Source of the DNA: JAUVKA01 sp964465145
GTDB lineage: Bacteria; Bacteroidota; Bacteroidia; Bacteroidales; UBA12481
Direction of reading: 5' to 3'
Assembly: GCA_964465145.1 (NCBI GenBank)
Contig: CAYXJR010000003.1
Coordinates: 47,925 to 111,924, forward strand
Length of the DNA: 64,000 bases
Part shown: positions 8,282-17,841 of the stretch, in pieces
Position numbering within the stretch: position 1 is the stretch's first letter
How the letters are laid out: each line of letters opens with the position of its first letter
Made by a program: the position numbers and the translations under genes
Notes under the pieces: model-generated
Databases searched by the model: none
The model's input: the letters and a program-made list of their open reading frames with translations, nothing else
What the model was told of the DNA's origin: nothing

Positions 8282-10018
8282 ATGAAAAAGATTTTATATA
8301 TTATACTAATACTAGCAGCAGGGACATTTTTAAATTCCTGTGAAGAGGGTTTTTTAGATAAAACACCACTCGATCAAATATCTGATCCTGAATTCTGGAC
8401 CAGTGAAACGGATCTGGAATTATACCTTAACAGACTTTATGATTCATTTTACGGATGGGATGTTTCCGGTGGAGGATATGCTGCAACACATGACAGAGGA
8501 ACAGATCTTGCTCTTCCACCTCCTAATGTATATGGTAGTGATTATACCCCCAGGCTGGATGGAGTTTTAAATGTTCCCGCCTCCGGTGGTGGATGGAGTT
8601 GGGGCAATATTCGTAATATCAACTTTTTTCTGGAAAATGTAGATCGTGTTGAAGAGGGAGGTCCTATGACTGAACATTATATTGGTGAAGGTCATTATTT
8701 CAGAGCGCATTTTTACTTTCAATTGTTTAGAGATTTCGGAGCCCTACCAATTATTACCAAATCTCTAAATGCGGAAGATGAAGATATCTTATATGGTTCC
8801 CGCAGTTCAAGAACTGAAGTCGCTGATTTTATTCTTGATGATCTTGATAAGGCCATCTCAAAAATGAAGAATGGATCTGAACTTGCAACTCACAAAACCA
8901 GGTTAAGCAAAGATATTGCCTTGTTATTTAAAGCAAGGGTAGCTTTGTATGCAGGTACTTGGGAGAAGTATCATCAAGGCTCAGTTTTTGGAGGAACTAC
9001 AGATGGATCCGGGTATTTGGAGCAGGCGCGGGATGCCGCAAAGCAAGTAATGGATGATGGGAATTATTCTCTCGTAACAGGTGATCCAAATTCTGTGTAT
9101 TTTGAAATGTTTAATCAGGTTGATTACTCTGGCAATCCGGAGGTACTGTTCTTTAAACATTATGACAGAGAAACATACGGGACAAGTTTTAGTAATCAAA
9201 TGTGGAATTGGCCAAATGCATATGGGCTTACCCAGGATTTGACAAGATATTACTTATGTAACGATGGCTTGCCCACTGCCGTTAGCCCGCTGTTTGTTGG
9301 AGACGAAACTCTTGATCTGGTTGAGGTAAATCGCGATCCAAGGCTTGCACAAACAATTATGGTCCCCGGTGATATAAGAAGAATTGATGGTGCGGATACA
9401 GTAATCTATGAATATCCGGATTTATACAATTGCGGTACCGGTTACGAATCACAAAAGTTCCGCATGATACATGTTGATCCTGCTGTAGGACCGGAGAATC
9501 ATAATATTGATTATATCTTCTTCCGTTTTGCCGAGGCCTTATTGATTTATGCTGAAGCCAAGGCAGAATTAGGTACTATAAATCAAGGTGATATTGACAT
9601 GACTATTAATCAGTTAAGGGACAGGGTTGGAATGCCACATTTGAATATGGGTTCAATCACTACCGATCCCAATTGGCCGGATTATGGATATTCACTTTCC
9701 GACGTTTTATATGAAATCAGGAGAGAACGCGTGACTGAATTGTATGGCGAGGGATTTCGTTTTGACGACTTAATGCGTTGGAGGGCCCACAAATTATGGG
9801 TTGGAAAACGATTTACAGGTACTTATTATACCGATGAATTAAAGGAGGTGGATTCTGGCATGCCATTTAATGCTGATGGATTCCTTGATCCCCTAATGAA
9901 TACTTTAACCGGACCTAATAACGGATACGGCTTTAATTCTGAAAGAGATTATTTATTGCCTCTGCCTACAAATGAGTTAACATTAAATACAAATCTGAAA
10001 CAGAATCCAGGTTGGTAA
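8282..10018 (+). CDS. susD: SusD/RagB-family surface glycan-binding lipoprotein
   Basis: Surface lipoprotein of 578 residues that caps the SusC barrel and binds oligosaccharides. It has a lipoprotein signal with lipobox FLNSC, followed by the typical SusD opening EEGFLDKTPLDQISDPEFW. Family features seen are the TPR-like helical region, YFFRF-type segment DYIFFRFAEALLIYAEAK near residues 410-430, and the C-terminal EIRRERVTELYGEGFRFDDLMRW, ending in NPGW. Length matches the family. The 11-bp gap to SusC and the paired order SusC-SusD define the importer of this locus. A terminator-like hairpin follows about 70 bp downstream, so SusCD may be expressed at a higher level than the enzyme genes. 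Confidence 0.95.
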   Translation: MKKILYIILILAAGTFLNSCEEGFLDKTPLDQISDPEFWTSETDLELYLNRLYDSFYGWDVSGGGYAATHDRGTDLALPPPNVYGSDYTPRLDGVLNVPASGGGWSWGNIRNINFFLENVDRVEEGGPMTEHYIGEGHYFRAHFYFQLFRDFGALPIITKSLNAEDEDILYGSRSSRTEVADFILDDLDKAISKMKNGSELATHKTRLSKDIALLFKARVALYAGTWEKYHQGSVFGGTTDGSGYLEQARDAAKQVMDDGNYSLVTGDPNSVYFEMFNQVDYSGNPEVLFFKHYDRETYGTSFSNQMWNWPNAYGLTQDLTRYYLCNDGLPTAVSPLFVGDETLDLVEVNRDPRLAQTIMVPGDIRRIDGADTVIYEYPDLYNCGTGYESQKFRMIHVDPAVGPENHNIDYIFFRFAEALLIYAEAKAELGTINQGDIDMTINQLRDRVGMPHLNMGSITTDPNWPDYGYSLSDVLYEIRRERVTELYGEGFRFDDLMRWRAHKLWVGKRFTGTYYTDELKEVDSGMPFNADGFLDPLMNTLTGPNNGYGFNSERDYLLPLPTNELTLNTNLKQNPGW

Positions 10019-10085
10019 GATAAAATAAACTAAACTTTCTTCCGAGCTTTTTTTCATAGAGACTAGTGCTTGGGTTAATCAGAGA

Positions 10086-10116
10086 GGGGGGCTTTATGCA
10101 GGCCTCCTTCTTTTTA
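10086..10116 (+). terminator. Probable terminator or attenuator after SusCD
   Basis: A run of G (10086-10091) plus C can pair with GCCTCC (10102-10107) using one G-T wobble, with a loop around TTTATGCAG, followed directly by a T-rich tract (10108-10116). It sits in the 169-bp gap between SusD and the next enzyme gene, the usual place for a partial terminator in SusCD operons. The rest of this gap shows no other clear signal. Confidence 0.5.
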
Positions 10117-10187
10117 ATTGGAATTTAGTTAAGGCATAAGGTATTTCAGTCAGGAATTTTGCTTGAATCAGATCATATTACAGGGAC

Positions 10188-13055
10188 ATGAAGAATGGTC
10201 AAAGAAATAAATTAATTATAGTGGGTAAAACAGTTGCCCTTTTATTAGTAACATCATTTCTGTTAACACAGTGTAATACCGAAAAACCAACCGAAGGAAA
10301 ATTAGAAGAGGGTTTCATTAATCCGTCCATAGAAAACCGGCCTCTGGCTTTTTGGGACTGGCTGAATGGCTACGTGGATACGACCAAAATGGTTTATGAA
10401 TTGGAAGAAATGAAAAACAAAGGGATGCAGGGGGCATTTATATGGGATGTTGGGGCACTTGCTGATCCTGAAAAAACGATTCCTGCAGGCCCAGCTTTTC
10501 TTGGCGAAGGATCATTGGGGTATATCTCCCTTGCACTGAAGACTGGAGCCCGGCTCGGACTGAACCTTGGGATGATAGCTTCCAGCAGCTGGAATGCAGG
10601 GGGTGATTGGATAGATGAGGGCGATGCAAGTAAGGAGTTGCTGAGTAGCACGCAGATAGTGATAGGGCCAAACAAGAAAAAGATTATCATTGGAAGACCT
10701 AAAAGCCTTAGGAATGAAGCTAATGCATACTCATTAATAAGCTCAATTGCAATACCACATTCCAGCTCAAAGGAGTTGGATTATACCAGTGATAAAACGA
10801 TTTCTTTGGATGAATTCACTTTAGAAGATAAGTATATTGACTGGGAGGTGCCTGAGGGAAAATGGAATGTTATCTCTTTTTTTAGTTGTAATACCGGTCA
10901 AAATCTGGCATGCCCGAGTCCAAACTCCAATGGGCTGATGATCGATCATCTGAGCAGAAAAGCAACAAAGATCCATTTCGATACTATTATTTCAAGACTG
11001 GCCAAGGTAAGTACGCCAGAAAATCAATTAAAGTTCCTTGAGGTTGACAGCTACGAAGTTTGGCCAATGAAAGACTGGTCGCCTCGTCTTGTAGAGGAGT
11101 TTAAATCGCGTTACAAATATGATCCCGTGCCATTCCTACCTCTTCTTCAGGGGTATAGCTGCAAAGATAGCATTGTCGGGGTGCGCTTTCTGGGTGATTA
11201 TAGCCGCCTGGTAAGCGATATGATGATTGAAAATCATTTTGCTCAATCTGTTGATATTGCAAATGCGAACGGAATGCAAATGTTTGCTGAGGCTGGCCAC
11301 GGAGGTTATCCCAGAGTTGACCCTCTAAAAGCATTTGGAAATTGTGATGTACCCATGGGGGAATTCTGGAACAGGAAACGATTTTGGGTTACAAAAGAAG
11401 CTGCAAGTGGTGCTCATATATATGGAAAAAAATTAGTGGCTTCTGAATCGTTAACAGGGTGGAATCACTGGCAACACGGTCCAACCGATTATAAGCAGTT
11501 ATGTGATATAGCATTCTGTGAGGGCCTTAACCAGGTTTTTTTCCACACCTTCGCCCATAACCCTGAAATAGCAGGCAAACCTGGAAATGCCTATCATGCC
11601 GGGGAGCATATCAATGTAAATACAACATGGTGGGATATGGCAAGGCCTTTTATGGATTATCTAAGCAGATGTTCCTATATGTTAAGACAGGGAAATTTTG
11701 TTGGAGATGCTTGTCTATATTATGGCGACCAGGCACCCAATCTGGTACCGCCAAAACGTATAGATCCGAACATTACTCCAATTTATAATGACGATCAGTG
11801 TTTGCACTGTGGATTGCCTAAACCCGTAAATGTTGGAGAATTACACGGCTATGATTATGACTACATAAACGCTGATATCATAACTACTACCTTAAGTACA
11901 GAAAACGGAAAACTGGTATTGCCATCCGGTATTTCTTATCGGGTAATGTTACTGCCAGACAGGCTTGATATTTCCTTTGAGGTTCTGAAGAGTATTGAAA
12001 AACTGGTGTTTGAGGGTGCGATTGTCATTGGCAGAAAACCAGAAAGAACTACTTCTCTAATGGGTTATCCTGAATGCGATGATGAAGTTAAATCCATCGC
12101 TGATAAATTATGGGGCAAGGTTGATGGCAAAAAGATATTTTCAAATCAGTATGGAAAAGGAAAGGTCTACTGGGGCAAAACTGTAAAAGAGGTATTGGAA
12201 AAAATGAATGTGGGGCCGGATTTTGAGGTAAATGGCATAGACAATAGTCATTTTATTATAGATTATATTCATCGCCAAACTGAAACCGAAGACATTTATT
12301 TTGTTTCAAACAGTAGTCCTGCAGTACAACAGGTGACCTGTACGTTTAGAGTCAGCTCAAATAGAGTTCCTGAATTATGGGATGCGGAAACAGGATTGAT
12401 ACAACGGGATGTAGAATATTCAAAAGAGGCTGGCGGGATTAGTATTGAGTTAATTATGGATCCTTTGGCATCAAGGTTTGTTGTGTTTAAAGACAAATCA
12501 TCGGGAAGAGATGACAAAGAGTTAAATGCAGATTTGCAGTATGGGTTTTCTGAACATAGTAATGAATCCTCTCCGATTAATTTAACTAACAATTGGACAG
12601 TAAGCTTTAATCCGGAGATGGGAGGACCTGAGACCTATCAGATGGAAAAATTAATAAGTTGGTCTGATATCGATCTGGATGGGGTAAAGTATTATTCAGG
12701 AACCGCAACTTACACCAGGGAGTTTACTGTTGAGGAAGGAATGCTTGCAAAAGATACAAAGGTGTTTGTTGCTTTCGAGGATATCCAGGAAATCGCCAGG
12801 GTTTATATTAATAATAATGATTGTGGGATTATCTGGACCCCGCCATATAAAGCAAATGTTACAAAACACCTCAAGCCTGGCGCAAATGAAATCAGGGTTG
12901 ATGTTACCAATACCTGGAACAATAGGATAGTGGGTGATTTGAGAAACCCGGAGGGAACCGCATATACCAAAACCAATGCAAAGTATAAATTTACTAAAAA
13001 CAGTCCCTTATTGAAGTCAGGGTTAATGGGAAAAGCAGAAATATCTTTCAAATAA
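10188..13055 (+). CDS. GH106-type alpha-L-rhamnosidase-like lipoprotein
   Basis: Predicted exported glycosidase of 955 residues with lipobox LLTQC. The mature chain opens with RPLAFWDWLNGYV and the GH106-type first barrel segment (YELEEMKNKGMQGAFIWDVG). Conserved acidic motifs shared with the two other close relatives here are EVDSYE, GEFW (E392) and SES (E420), which lie 28-30 residues apart in all three and are candidate catalytic or calcium-binding positions. A C-terminal jelly-roll (about 800-950) has YYSGTATYTREF, VYINNNDCGIIWTPPY and VTNTWNNRIVGD, as in GH106 and GH2-like architectures. GH106 enzymes known so far are alpha-L-rhamnosidases, which fits the RhaM gene nearby; the exact linkage is unknown. 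Confidence 0.8.
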   Translation: MKNGQRNKLIIVGKTVALLLVTSFLLTQCNTEKPTEGKLEEGFINPSIENRPLAFWDWLNGYVDTTKMVYELEEMKNKGMQGAFIWDVGALADPEKTIPAGPAFLGEGSLGYISLALKTGARLGLNLGMIASSSWNAGGDWIDEGDASKELLSSTQIVIGPNKKKIIIGRPKSLRNEANAYSLISSIAIPHSSSKELDYTSDKTISLDEFTLEDKYIDWEVPEGKWNVISFFSCNTGQNLACPSPNSNGLMIDHLSRKATKIHFDTIISRLAKVSTPENQLKFLEVDSYEVWPMKDWSPRLVEEFKSRYKYDPVPFLPLLQGYSCKDSIVGVRFLGDYSRLVSDMMIENHFAQSVDIANANGMQMFAEAGHGGYPRVDPLKAFGNCDVPMGEFWNRKRFWVTKEAASGAHIYGKKLVASESLTGWNHWQHGPTDYKQLCDIAFCEGLNQVFFHTFAHNPEIAGKPGNAYHAGEHINVNTTWWDMARPFMDYLSRCSYMLRQGNFVGDACLYYGDQAPNLVPPKRIDPNITPIYNDDQCLHCGLPKPVNVGELHGYDYDYINADIITTTLSTENGKLVLPSGISYRVMLLPDRLDISFEVLKSIEKLVFEGAIVIGRKPERTTSLMGYPECDDEVKSIADKLWGKVDGKKIFSNQYGKGKVYWGKTVKEVLEKMNVGPDFEVNGIDNSHFIIDYIHRQTETEDIYFVSNSSPAVQQVTCTFRVSSNRVPELWDAETGLIQRDVEYSKEAGGISIELIMDPLASRFVVFKDKSSGRDDKELNADLQYGFSEHSNESSPINLTNNWTVSFNPEMGGPETYQMEKLISWSDIDLDGVKYYSGTATYTREFTVEEGMLAKDTKVFVAFEDIQEIARVYINNNDCGIIWTPPYKANVTKHLKPGANEIRVDVTNTWNNRIVGDLRNPEGTAYTKTNAKYKFTKNSPLLKSGLMGKAEISFK

Positions 13056-13112
13056 AACACATGAAAAACAGAAATAGCATAAGTGATTATTAATAACATA
13101 AAAAAGCAAGCT

Positions 13113-14642
13113 ATGAAACCAATATTATTAATTGCAACAGTATTAGTTGTATTATTATCGACTTCTTGCTCCAATCCGGCTGAACAAAAAAATCAGCCTG
13201 AACCAAAAAAAATGGCTTATGAAGCAACATGGGAATCACTTAAGCAGCACAGCACACCGCAATGGCTGCGTGACGCCAAGTTTGGCATTTATACTCACTG
13301 GGGAATCTATTGTTATTCAGCCACCCGCGGCAATGCAACATGGAACAGTAATGCAGCGTATTTCAGGCAGGAATCGGAAGCAGCCAAGGACTTTTATAAG
13401 AAGTATGGTGAACTCACATCGGAATTTGGCTACAAAGACCTCATCCCGAAATTTACCGCAGAAAAGTTCAATGCAGAAGAATGGGCTGACCTTTTTGCAA
13501 AATCGGGAGCTAAATTCGCAGGCCCGGTAGCCGAACATCATGATGGATTTGCTATGTGGGACACCAAATATTCAGAATGGAACGCTGCCAGAATGGGTCC
13601 GAAACGCGATGTGGTAGGTGAACTCGAAAAAGCTATTAAGGCAAAAAATATGAAATTTGTAACAGCTTTTCATCATGCTGCAAACTGGGAGTTCTTTCCT
13701 ACCTGGGATAAGACCAAAGACTGCAGCAATCCCGAATTTTCAGGTTTGTACGGTCCTGTTCACGAACAAGGAGAAATGCCAAGCAAAGAATTTTTAGATG
13801 AATGGTATGGAAAATTGATAGAGGTTGTTGATAAATACGATCCTGATTTTATGTGGTTCGATTTTGCGCTTGACAGAATAAGGGAAGATTATGTGAAAAA
13901 TTATGTGGCTTACTATTACAATAAAGCTGTGGAAAGAGGCAAAGATGTGGTAATTTCATACAAAGACCACGACCTTCCTCCTGGTGTTGCATTATTAGAT
14001 CATGAGCTGGGGCAGGAGCCTGAACTAACCCACTATGATTGGATTACAGACACTTCGATTGATGATCAGGGTGCATGGGGTTTTATTGAAGGATTAAAAT
14101 ATAAATCGGTTGATCGCCTCGTGGACAATCTTGTTGACAGGGTCAGTAAAAACGGCTATCTCCTGATGAATATTGGCCCAAAATGGGATGGAACAATTCC
14201 GGAAGGTGCTAAAAAGGGGCTGCTCGGAATGGGGAAATGGCTGGAAATTAATGGAGAAGCTATTTATGGAACATCATCCTGGGTAAAATATGGAGAAGGG
14301 CCAACAGGTGTAAAAATAAGCGAAAGAGGTAAAGCAGGATTCAACGAATCAGATATTGTTTATACTAACGAAGACATCAGATATACAGTAAAAGGCAATA
14401 CTCTTTATGCAATAGTTCTTGCCTGGCCTGAAGAAGAGGTGGTAATTAAAAGTTTAGCAGCCAGGAATGGCGCCGGTTATTATTTATATCCTGATGAAAT
14501 TGCCTCTGTCAGCATGTTAGGTGATGGTAAAGAACTTGACTGGGAATTAATCCAAGGAGAAGGCTTAAGAATTACTCCTCCTGAAACCAAGCCATGCGAA
14601 CATGCCTATGTATTCAAAATTGTCCGTAAATACAAGAATTAG
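13113..14642 (+). CDS. GH29 alpha-L-fucosidase lipoprotein
   Basis: Retaining alpha-L-fucosidase of 509 residues. The open frame starts at GTG 13083, but ATG 13113 begins a proper lipoprotein signal (MKPILLIATVLVV..., lipobox STSC). GH29 hallmarks include WLRDAKFGIYTHWGIY near the N-terminus, FAGPVAEHHDGFAMWD, and the nucleophile region DPDFMWFDF, where D250 corresponds to the family nucleophile. It continues with NGYLLMNIGPKWDG and a C-terminal beta-sandwich. Length is normal for a GH29 catalytic domain plus sandwich. It would release terminal L-fucose (or, less often in this family, related sugars) outside the cytoplasm. The gap to the GH106-like gene upstream is 57 bp, and 38 bp separate it from the mutarotase-like gene downstream, so co-transcription is likely. 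Confidence 0.92.
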   Translation: MKPILLIATVLVVLLSTSCSNPAEQKNQPEPKKMAYEATWESLKQHSTPQWLRDAKFGIYTHWGIYCYSATRGNATWNSNAAYFRQESEAAKDFYKKYGELTSEFGYKDLIPKFTAEKFNAEEWADLFAKSGAKFAGPVAEHHDGFAMWDTKYSEWNAARMGPKRDVVGELEKAIKAKNMKFVTAFHHAANWEFFPTWDKTKDCSNPEFSGLYGPVHEQGEMPSKEFLDEWYGKLIEVVDKYDPDFMWFDFALDRIREDYVKNYVAYYYNKAVERGKDVVISYKDHDLPPGVALLDHELGQEPELTHYDWITDTSIDDQGAWGFIEGLKYKSVDRLVDNLVDRVSKNGYLLMNIGPKWDGTIPEGAKKGLLGMGKWLEINGEAIYGTSSWVKYGEGPTGVKISERGKAGFNESDIVYTNEDIRYTVKGNTLYAIVLAWPEEEVVIKSLAARNGAGYYLYPDEIASVSMLGDGKELDWELIQGEGLRITPPETKPCEHAYVFKIVRKYKN

Positions 14643-14680
14643 AGCCAGTTTGACTTATTAAACTTTCTATATTAATTCTG

Positions 14681-15106
14681 ATGAAAAAAATTCTATTAAC
14701 CTGCTTTGCATCACTTTTTATCATGGCCTGTACAAATGATAAAGTGAGCATTGATGAAGAACAACATCAAAATATGAAACGTATCGGAATGGTAGTTAAG
14801 ATAAAAAAGGAGATGGTTGACGAATATAAGAAACTCCATGCTGATGACAATCCTGGTGTACGCCATTTACTTAAAAAGTATAATATGCGAAATTTCTCGA
14901 TTTTTATAGTTCAGCTTGCCGATGGCGAATGGTATGAGTTTGGGTATTACGAATACTGGGGTAAAAATCTGGAAGGGGACATGGCAAAATTAGATGCCGA
15001 ACCCGAAAATATCAGATGGCTCGAACTGTGCGATCCAATGCAGCAAGGAATCCTTCCCGGCCAAAAAGGATGGAAGGTAATGGATCGGATCTATTACAAT
15101 TACTAA
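14681..15106 (+). CDS. Exported L-rhamnose-mutarotase-like lipoprotein
   Basis: A 141-residue protein: lipoprotein signal (MKKILLTCFASLFIMAC) followed by a domain of the RhaM/DUF718 dimeric alpha/beta-barrel type. Recognisable points are MKRIGMVVKIKKEMVDEYKKLHAD, where the histidine lines up with the catalytic His of RhaM in EYxxxH, and WLELCDPMQ near the end. It lacks the NPDNSPV tail of true RhaM. RhaM enzymes interconvert rhamnose anomers in the cytoplasm, so an exported lipidated version is unusual; it may act on sugar released in the periplasm or at the surface, or may have another small-sugar role. It lies between GH29 and the beta-propeller gene, with 16 bp to the latter. Confidence 0.7.
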   Translation: MKKILLTCFASLFIMACTNDKVSIDEEQHQNMKRIGMVVKIKKEMVDEYKKLHADDNPGVRHLLKKYNMRNFSIFIVQLADGEWYEFGYYEYWGKNLEGDMAKLDAEPENIRWLELCDPMQQGILPGQKGWKVMDRIYYNY

Positions 15107-15122
15107 TTATCACATATACAGC

Positions 15123-16424
15123 ATGAAAAAATTTAAGTTAATTCAGCTAATCATAATTTTTATATTCTTAGTTGGTTCAGTAAAGTCGCAAAATGCTGAT
15201 TTAAAACCTGAACTATTAAGATTTACCCCTTTTGTCTGGCCATCGGAAATTCCTGATGACTGTCCCTTTGAACAATCAGAAGATTTTAATGGCATTAAGT
15301 TTCTGGGTATAAAAAGTGGTTTTCATTATGGCGACACCTGGTACCCCACATGGGCATCCAATGATACTTTATACTCCCCCTGGACTGACGGCAGAACAAA
15401 AAGATTGGATGGGTACACCGATTGGTCACAATCTTGGGTGGATCAAGTACATATTACAACCGGCCAGGGAGTTATTATTGGGGATGACCCACTTACTATG
15501 ACCGCTTATAGCATTGGGCTTGACAAAAGTTCGCCTGCTTTTCCCTATCACGGACGCTATCCGTGCGGATCCATAATATACAATGGTGTTTGGTATTATG
15601 GCACCTATTGTCTGGATCCTGCTGGTTCGACAGAGTATGGAAATAAAATCATTAACTGGCCATGGTTGGGCCCTTTTGTAGGCTTCCGGTATTCAACTGA
15701 TTATGGTCATACCTGGACACCGTGTCCATACGAACCCGCTAATCCGATTTTTGGGGAGACAGGAATAAATGGCTACCCTGTGAAAATTGGCGCTCCCCAC
15801 TTTGTTGATTTTGGGAAAAATATGGAACATTCCCCTGATGGTAAGGCCTATCTGGTAGCACACGGTGCCGATACAACAGATACAAAATGGCAGTTTTGGA
15901 ACGACAGCTGGATTACCGGTGACCAGATATATCTTATAAGGCTTACTCCATCCATTGAAAATATCAATGATGCATCAAAATATGAGTTTTACGGCGGGAA
16001 GGATGGTATAGGAGATCCAATATGGACCAATGATTTTAAAGAGATTAAACCATTGCTCGAGTGGAATAACAATATGGGCTGTGTTACCATCACATATAAT
16101 GCACCGCTTAAAAAATACATAATGTGCGTAACGGATGGGGGAAATACATACTCAAAAATGAGCACTTATTTGCTGGAATCAGATGATATTACAGGTGAAT
16201 GGAGAATGCTAAGCTATATGAAGGATTTTGGTGAACAAGGGTATTTTGTAAATATTCCTTCAAAATTCATTAGTAAGGATGGGAAAACGGCCTGGTTGCT
16301 TTATTCTGCAAATTATTGGGATACCATGAATGGTGTAAGCATCGGTGTTAACCCTCCCGGGAGTCATTATGGGATGGTGTTTCAGAAAATACAAATTCTA
16401 AAAAATGACGAGAGTAGCTTTTAA
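15123..16424 (+). CDS. Secreted beta-propeller protein, possible glycan-active enzyme (copy 1)
   Basis: A 433-residue protein with a Sec signal ending in GSVKSQ. The body is rich in Trp, Tyr and short beta-strand motifs: FHYGDTWYPTW, LYSPWTDG, WSQSW, ITTGQGVIIGDDP, GVWYYGTYCL, YSTDYGHTWTPC and VTDGGN. These suggest a multi-bladed propeller of the GH43/DUF4185 or related lyase type. The many conserved Asp, His and Tyr residues suit an enzyme, but no family with a known reaction was recognised. A paralogue with roughly four of five residues identical by eye is encoded at 26955-28238. Its 3' end overlaps rhaM by 20 bp, so the two are translationally linked, which hints at a rhamnose-containing product. 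Confidence 0.7.
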   Translation: MKKFKLIQLIIIFIFLVGSVKSQNADLKPELLRFTPFVWPSEIPDDCPFEQSEDFNGIKFLGIKSGFHYGDTWYPTWASNDTLYSPWTDGRTKRLDGYTDWSQSWVDQVHITTGQGVIIGDDPLTMTAYSIGLDKSSPAFPYHGRYPCGSIIYNGVWYYGTYCLDPAGSTEYGNKIINWPWLGPFVGFRYSTDYGHTWTPCPYEPANPIFGETGINGYPVKIGAPHFVDFGKNMEHSPDGKAYLVAHGADTTDTKWQFWNDSWITGDQIYLIRLTPSIENINDASKYEFYGGKDGIGDPIWTNDFKEIKPLLEWNNNMGCVTITYNAPLKKYIMCVTDGGNTYSKMSTYLLESDDITGEWRMLSYMKDFGEQGYFVNIPSKFISKDGKTAWLLYSANYWDTMNGVSIGVNPPGSHYGMVFQKIQILKNDESSF

Positions 16425-16719
16425 AATGAAACTAAAGCCTGGTTACCAAATGGAGTACCAGTTGCGACATGATAAGATCTGGCCGGAATTGGCCGAAGAG
16501 CTTACGAGAGCAGGTGTGTCTGATTATTCAATTTTTCTCGACGAGGAAACCCATATTCTATTTGCAGTTCAGAAATTGTCAGATATTAATACTTCTGCAA
16601 ATCTTGCTCACACTGAGATTGTTAAAAAATGGTGGGATTATATGTCAGATATCATGGAAGTTAATCCTGATAATTCACCTGTTGTCGTAGAATTGAAAGA
16701 AGTTTTCCATCAGGATTAA
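16405..16719 (+). CDS. rhaM: L-rhamnose mutarotase RhaM
   Basis: A 104-residue cytoplasmic enzyme with no signal peptide that speeds the conversion between alpha- and beta-L-rhamnose. Length and motifs match the Escherichia coli protein closely: AFKMKLKPG at the start, Y18 and H22 in EYQLRHDKIWPEL, W76-W77 in KKWWDYM, and the tail NPDNSPVVVELKEVF. Y18, H22 and W76 correspond to known active-site residues of RhaM. The start codon lies 20 bp inside the upstream propeller gene. No rhamnose isomerase or kinase is present in the window, so later steps must be encoded elsewhere. This is the clearest single indicator that the locus substrate contains L-rhamnose. Confidence 0.95.
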   Translation: MTRVAFKMKLKPGYQMEYQLRHDKIWPELAEELTRAGVSDYSIFLDEETHILFAVQKLSDINTSANLAHTEIVKKWWDYMSDIMEVNPDNSPVVVELKEVFHQD

Positions 16720-16731
16720 ATTGGAAAATAT

Positions 16732-17841
16732 ATGAAAATGCATTCAAGAGAACGTGTTCTAAAAGCCTTTAAAATTCTTCCGGGATTACCTGATCGTGTG
16801 CCTGTTCAGTTTGAACTATGCCGACAATTATATGATCACTTTGGAAAAGAGCTTGGCATTCCGGTAAATTACACGGAGAATCTTTACGAAGATGTGACAT
16901 ACCGGATCAGCGCCAATGAATTGCGTTTGGCAATGGGCAGCGATGTTGTGGTAACCGGGGCTTCTGTTTCCGATGACTTTGAAATTCAAAAAGATGAAAA
17001 TGGGCATTGGGACAATGAGTATGGAATGAAAATGAGGCAGGGAGATATCTATGTTGAAGTAGTGGATTATCCCCTGGCTCATGCCCAGACGAAATCGGAT
17101 ATTGATAATTATGTTTTTCCTGAGGTAGATGCTCCCGGCCGTTTTAGAGATGCTGAAGCATTGGTGAAGAAGTATCATGATGAATACCTTGTGATTGGGG
17201 ATATTGAAGTGACTGTTTTTTCACTGGCCCACCAGCTGGCAGGTATGGAGAAGTTGCTGATTGATATGATGATGGAAACAGAATATGTAGTTCCCCTGTT
17301 TGAAGCCTGTGCAGAATTCCAGACACAAATTGGTTTGCGCCTAATTGAAAAAGGAGTGGATGCGATCTGGTTTGGAGATGATTTTGGAACTCAGCAATCT
17401 TTGATAATGGCCCCTGAAACTTTTCGGAGTCAGCTTAAACCGCTTTATATAAAAATGATTAAGCGATTTAAGGAAGTTAAGCCTGATATTATTCCTATCC
17501 TCCATTGCGACGGTGCTGTATCCATGCTTCTTGACGATATTCATGAAATCGGTTTTGAGGTATTCAATCCGGTGCAACCCGGAGTCCCGGGCCACCTTCC
17601 TCATGACATGAAAAGCCGGTTTGGTGATAAATTTGCCTTCTGGGGTGCTATCGATCAGCAAGACCTCCTGCCCAACGGAACAGATGACGAGCTGGAAAAA
17701 GACATAATTGAAAAAATCTCCCTTCTGGGTGAAGGTGGAGGATATATGATATCCCCTGCACACATCATTCAAAATGATGTTACACCGGAAAGGGTGCTTA
17801 AGTTTATTGAGCTGTGTAAAAAACATGGTGGATACCGGTAA
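16732..17841 (+). CDS. Uroporphyrinogen decarboxylase (URO-D)-family protein, putative methyltransferase
   Basis: A 369-residue cytoplasmic TIM-barrel protein of the URO-D superfamily (HSRERVLKAF at the N-terminus, PVQFELC, WFGDDFGTQ, FWGAIDQQDLLPNG, AHIIQNDVTPERVLKFIE). H258-C259-D260 in ILHCDG is at the place where MtaA/CmuA-type methyltransferases have a zinc-binding His/Cys cluster. It is not a haem-synthesis enzyme by context: it is 12 bp after rhaM inside a glycan locus. Members of this subgroup are common near rhamnose and O-methyl-sugar genes in environmental bacteria, but no reaction has been recognised here. A possible role is methyl transfer from O-methylated sugars. No corrinoid protein or reductive activator is encoded nearby, which weakens that idea. 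Confidence 0.75.
   Translation: MKMHSRERVLKAFKILPGLPDRVPVQFELCRQLYDHFGKELGIPVNYTENLYEDVTYRISANELRLAMGSDVVVTGASVSDDFEIQKDENGHWDNEYGMKMRQGDIYVEVVDYPLAHAQTKSDIDNYVFPEVDAPGRFRDAEALVKKYHDEYLVIGDIEVTVFSLAHQLAGMEKLLIDMMMETEYVVPLFEACAEFQTQIGLRLIEKGVDAIWFGDDFGTQQSLIMAPETFRSQLKPLYIKMIKRFKEVKPDIIPILHCDGAVSMLLDDIHEIGFEVFNPVQPGVPGHLPHDMKSRFGDKFAFWGAIDQQDLLPNGTDDELEKDIIEKISLLGEGGGYMISPAHIIQNDVTPERVLKFIELCKKHGGYR

Noticed and set aside
13147..13530. 127-codon plus-strand open frame inside the GH29 gene
   Set aside because: It is an out-of-frame shadow; the GH29 frame carries the signal peptide and conserved motifs.
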